This document shows, piece after piece, positions 63,370 to 64,000 of a stretch of 64,000 nucleotides of DNA (position 1 is the first letter of the stretch; every line of letters begins with the position of its first letter). The notes below the pieces were generated by a model. It ran no database searches, had not been told where the DNA came from, and saw only the letters and a program-made list of their open reading frames with translations. This DNA is from Megalonaias nervosa (lineage: Eukaryota; Mollusca; Bivalvia; Unionida; Unionidae), in the NCBI GenBank assembly GCA_016617855.1, contig JAECUM010003202.1, positions 62,001 through 126,000 of the forward strand, written 5' to 3'. The position numbers were made by a program, and so were the translations under genes.

Positions 63370-64000
63370 GTCCACAGTTATCAGACTTTGCAGATGGCTT
63401 ATACTTCAGGTAAGAAAGACCCACAGCATTTTGGGATCAAAAGGTCAAAGGTCAAAATCACCGACTCAAAGAAGAAAAATAGTTTCCATGTGATAACTCT
63501 TGCTTTCTACCATCTGCAATTACTTAACTTTGTGTATGGTTTGCACTGGAGTAAAAAATAACCCTGTCAATCTCAGATGAAAAGGTCAAAGGTCAAGGTC
63601 ACTGACCAAAACAAGAAAAATGGTTTCTGTACAATAACTTGATTTGTCCACCATTTCCAGATACCAAACTTTATGGATGGTTTTGCACTTGGGGTAAGGA
63701 AATCCTTATTGATTTCAAGGTCAAAAGCCAAAGGTCAGGGTCAATGAAAGAAGAAAAAGGTTTCTGCATAATAATTTCAGCTCAATATCATATACCTCAA
63801 CCAGACTTTGTGGATGACTTGCACTTGAAATAAAGTAGAACCTTTCAGTCTTGGGGTTCAAAAAGTCAAAGTTTGAGGCCATTGTGACAAAGAAGAAAAA
63901 AATGGTTTTGGCACAAAAGAAACTCAGTCGTCTAGACAGAGGACTGTTTGTACATTGTGCATGTGTATAATTTGCTGTTCTTGGTACTGTAGCTGTTGTC
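63370..64000. repeat. Diverged tandem repeat of about 140 bases with AGGTCA clusters, locus 2
   Basis: Units begin ACTTTG(C/T)(A/G)GATGG(C/T)TTA(T/G)AC and share GGTAAG(A/G)AAGA, AGGTCA blocks and AAAGAAGAAAAA with locus 1. Half-site blocks: 63442-63454 (AGGTCA A AGGTCA) and 63583-63601 (AGGTCA A AGGTCA AGGTCA). It runs past the window end. Confidence 0.8.

Overview
The window is AT-rich, intron-rich animal nuclear DNA, most likely from a bivalve or other lophotrochozoan mollusc. That guess rests on the repeat style: two tRNA-headed SINE families, DIRS-like and INT-before-RT Ty3/gypsy retroelements, and many pogo/Tigger, hAT and piggyBac-type DNA transposons. The host exons keep animal GT-AG splice sites. 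No bacterial gene, operon, CRISPR array or rRNA gene is visible.

The backbone is one gene on the + strand, an ortholog of SVOP (synaptic vesicle 2-related protein, a 12-helix transporter of the major facilitator superfamily). Eleven consecutive coding exons lie at 12320-12444, 13743-13806, 19935-20060, 32915-33046, 36361-36437, 40037-40113, 52162-52269, 56380-56491, 57335-57416, 60184-60273 and 61861-61974. They join in frame to 369 codons, from helix 3 to the end of helix 12. The exons for helices 1-2 and for the short C-terminal tail are outside the window. About 98% of the 49.7 kb spanned is intron.

Left of the first SVOP exon, two minus-strand exons (4055-4268 and 3450-3539) encode the linker and first half of the PHD finger of a BAZ2B-like chromatin remodelling subunit. 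They are probably part of a second host gene, but the rest of it was not found here.

Nearly everything else is repeat. 0-12 kb holds an internally deleted piggyBac-like element (143-1206), an AT-rich minisatellite (1.8-2.65 kb), two hairpin MITEs, and a Ty3/gypsy relic (6.87-12.1 kb) split by a 3.9-kb TA-flanked DNA element that itself contains a LINE 3' end. 13-26 kb holds a Tigger relic, several minisatellites, three copies of a palindromic MITE, and a hAT relic. 26-48 kb holds two decayed DIRS-like elements with inverted-arm 3' ends, a second Tigger relic, and SINEs. 48-64 kb is mostly unrecognised intron with SINEs, minisatellites and a broken antisense YqaJ-type exon. Tandem repeats at 37.6-38.8 and 63.4-64.0 kb carry clustered AGGTCA half-sites.

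No coding region supports a new multi-gene system. The most unusual items are the nested retroelement with its INT-RT order, the duplicated splice-boundary segments around the BAZ2B-like exons, the palindromic MITE family, and the AGGTCA-rich repeats.
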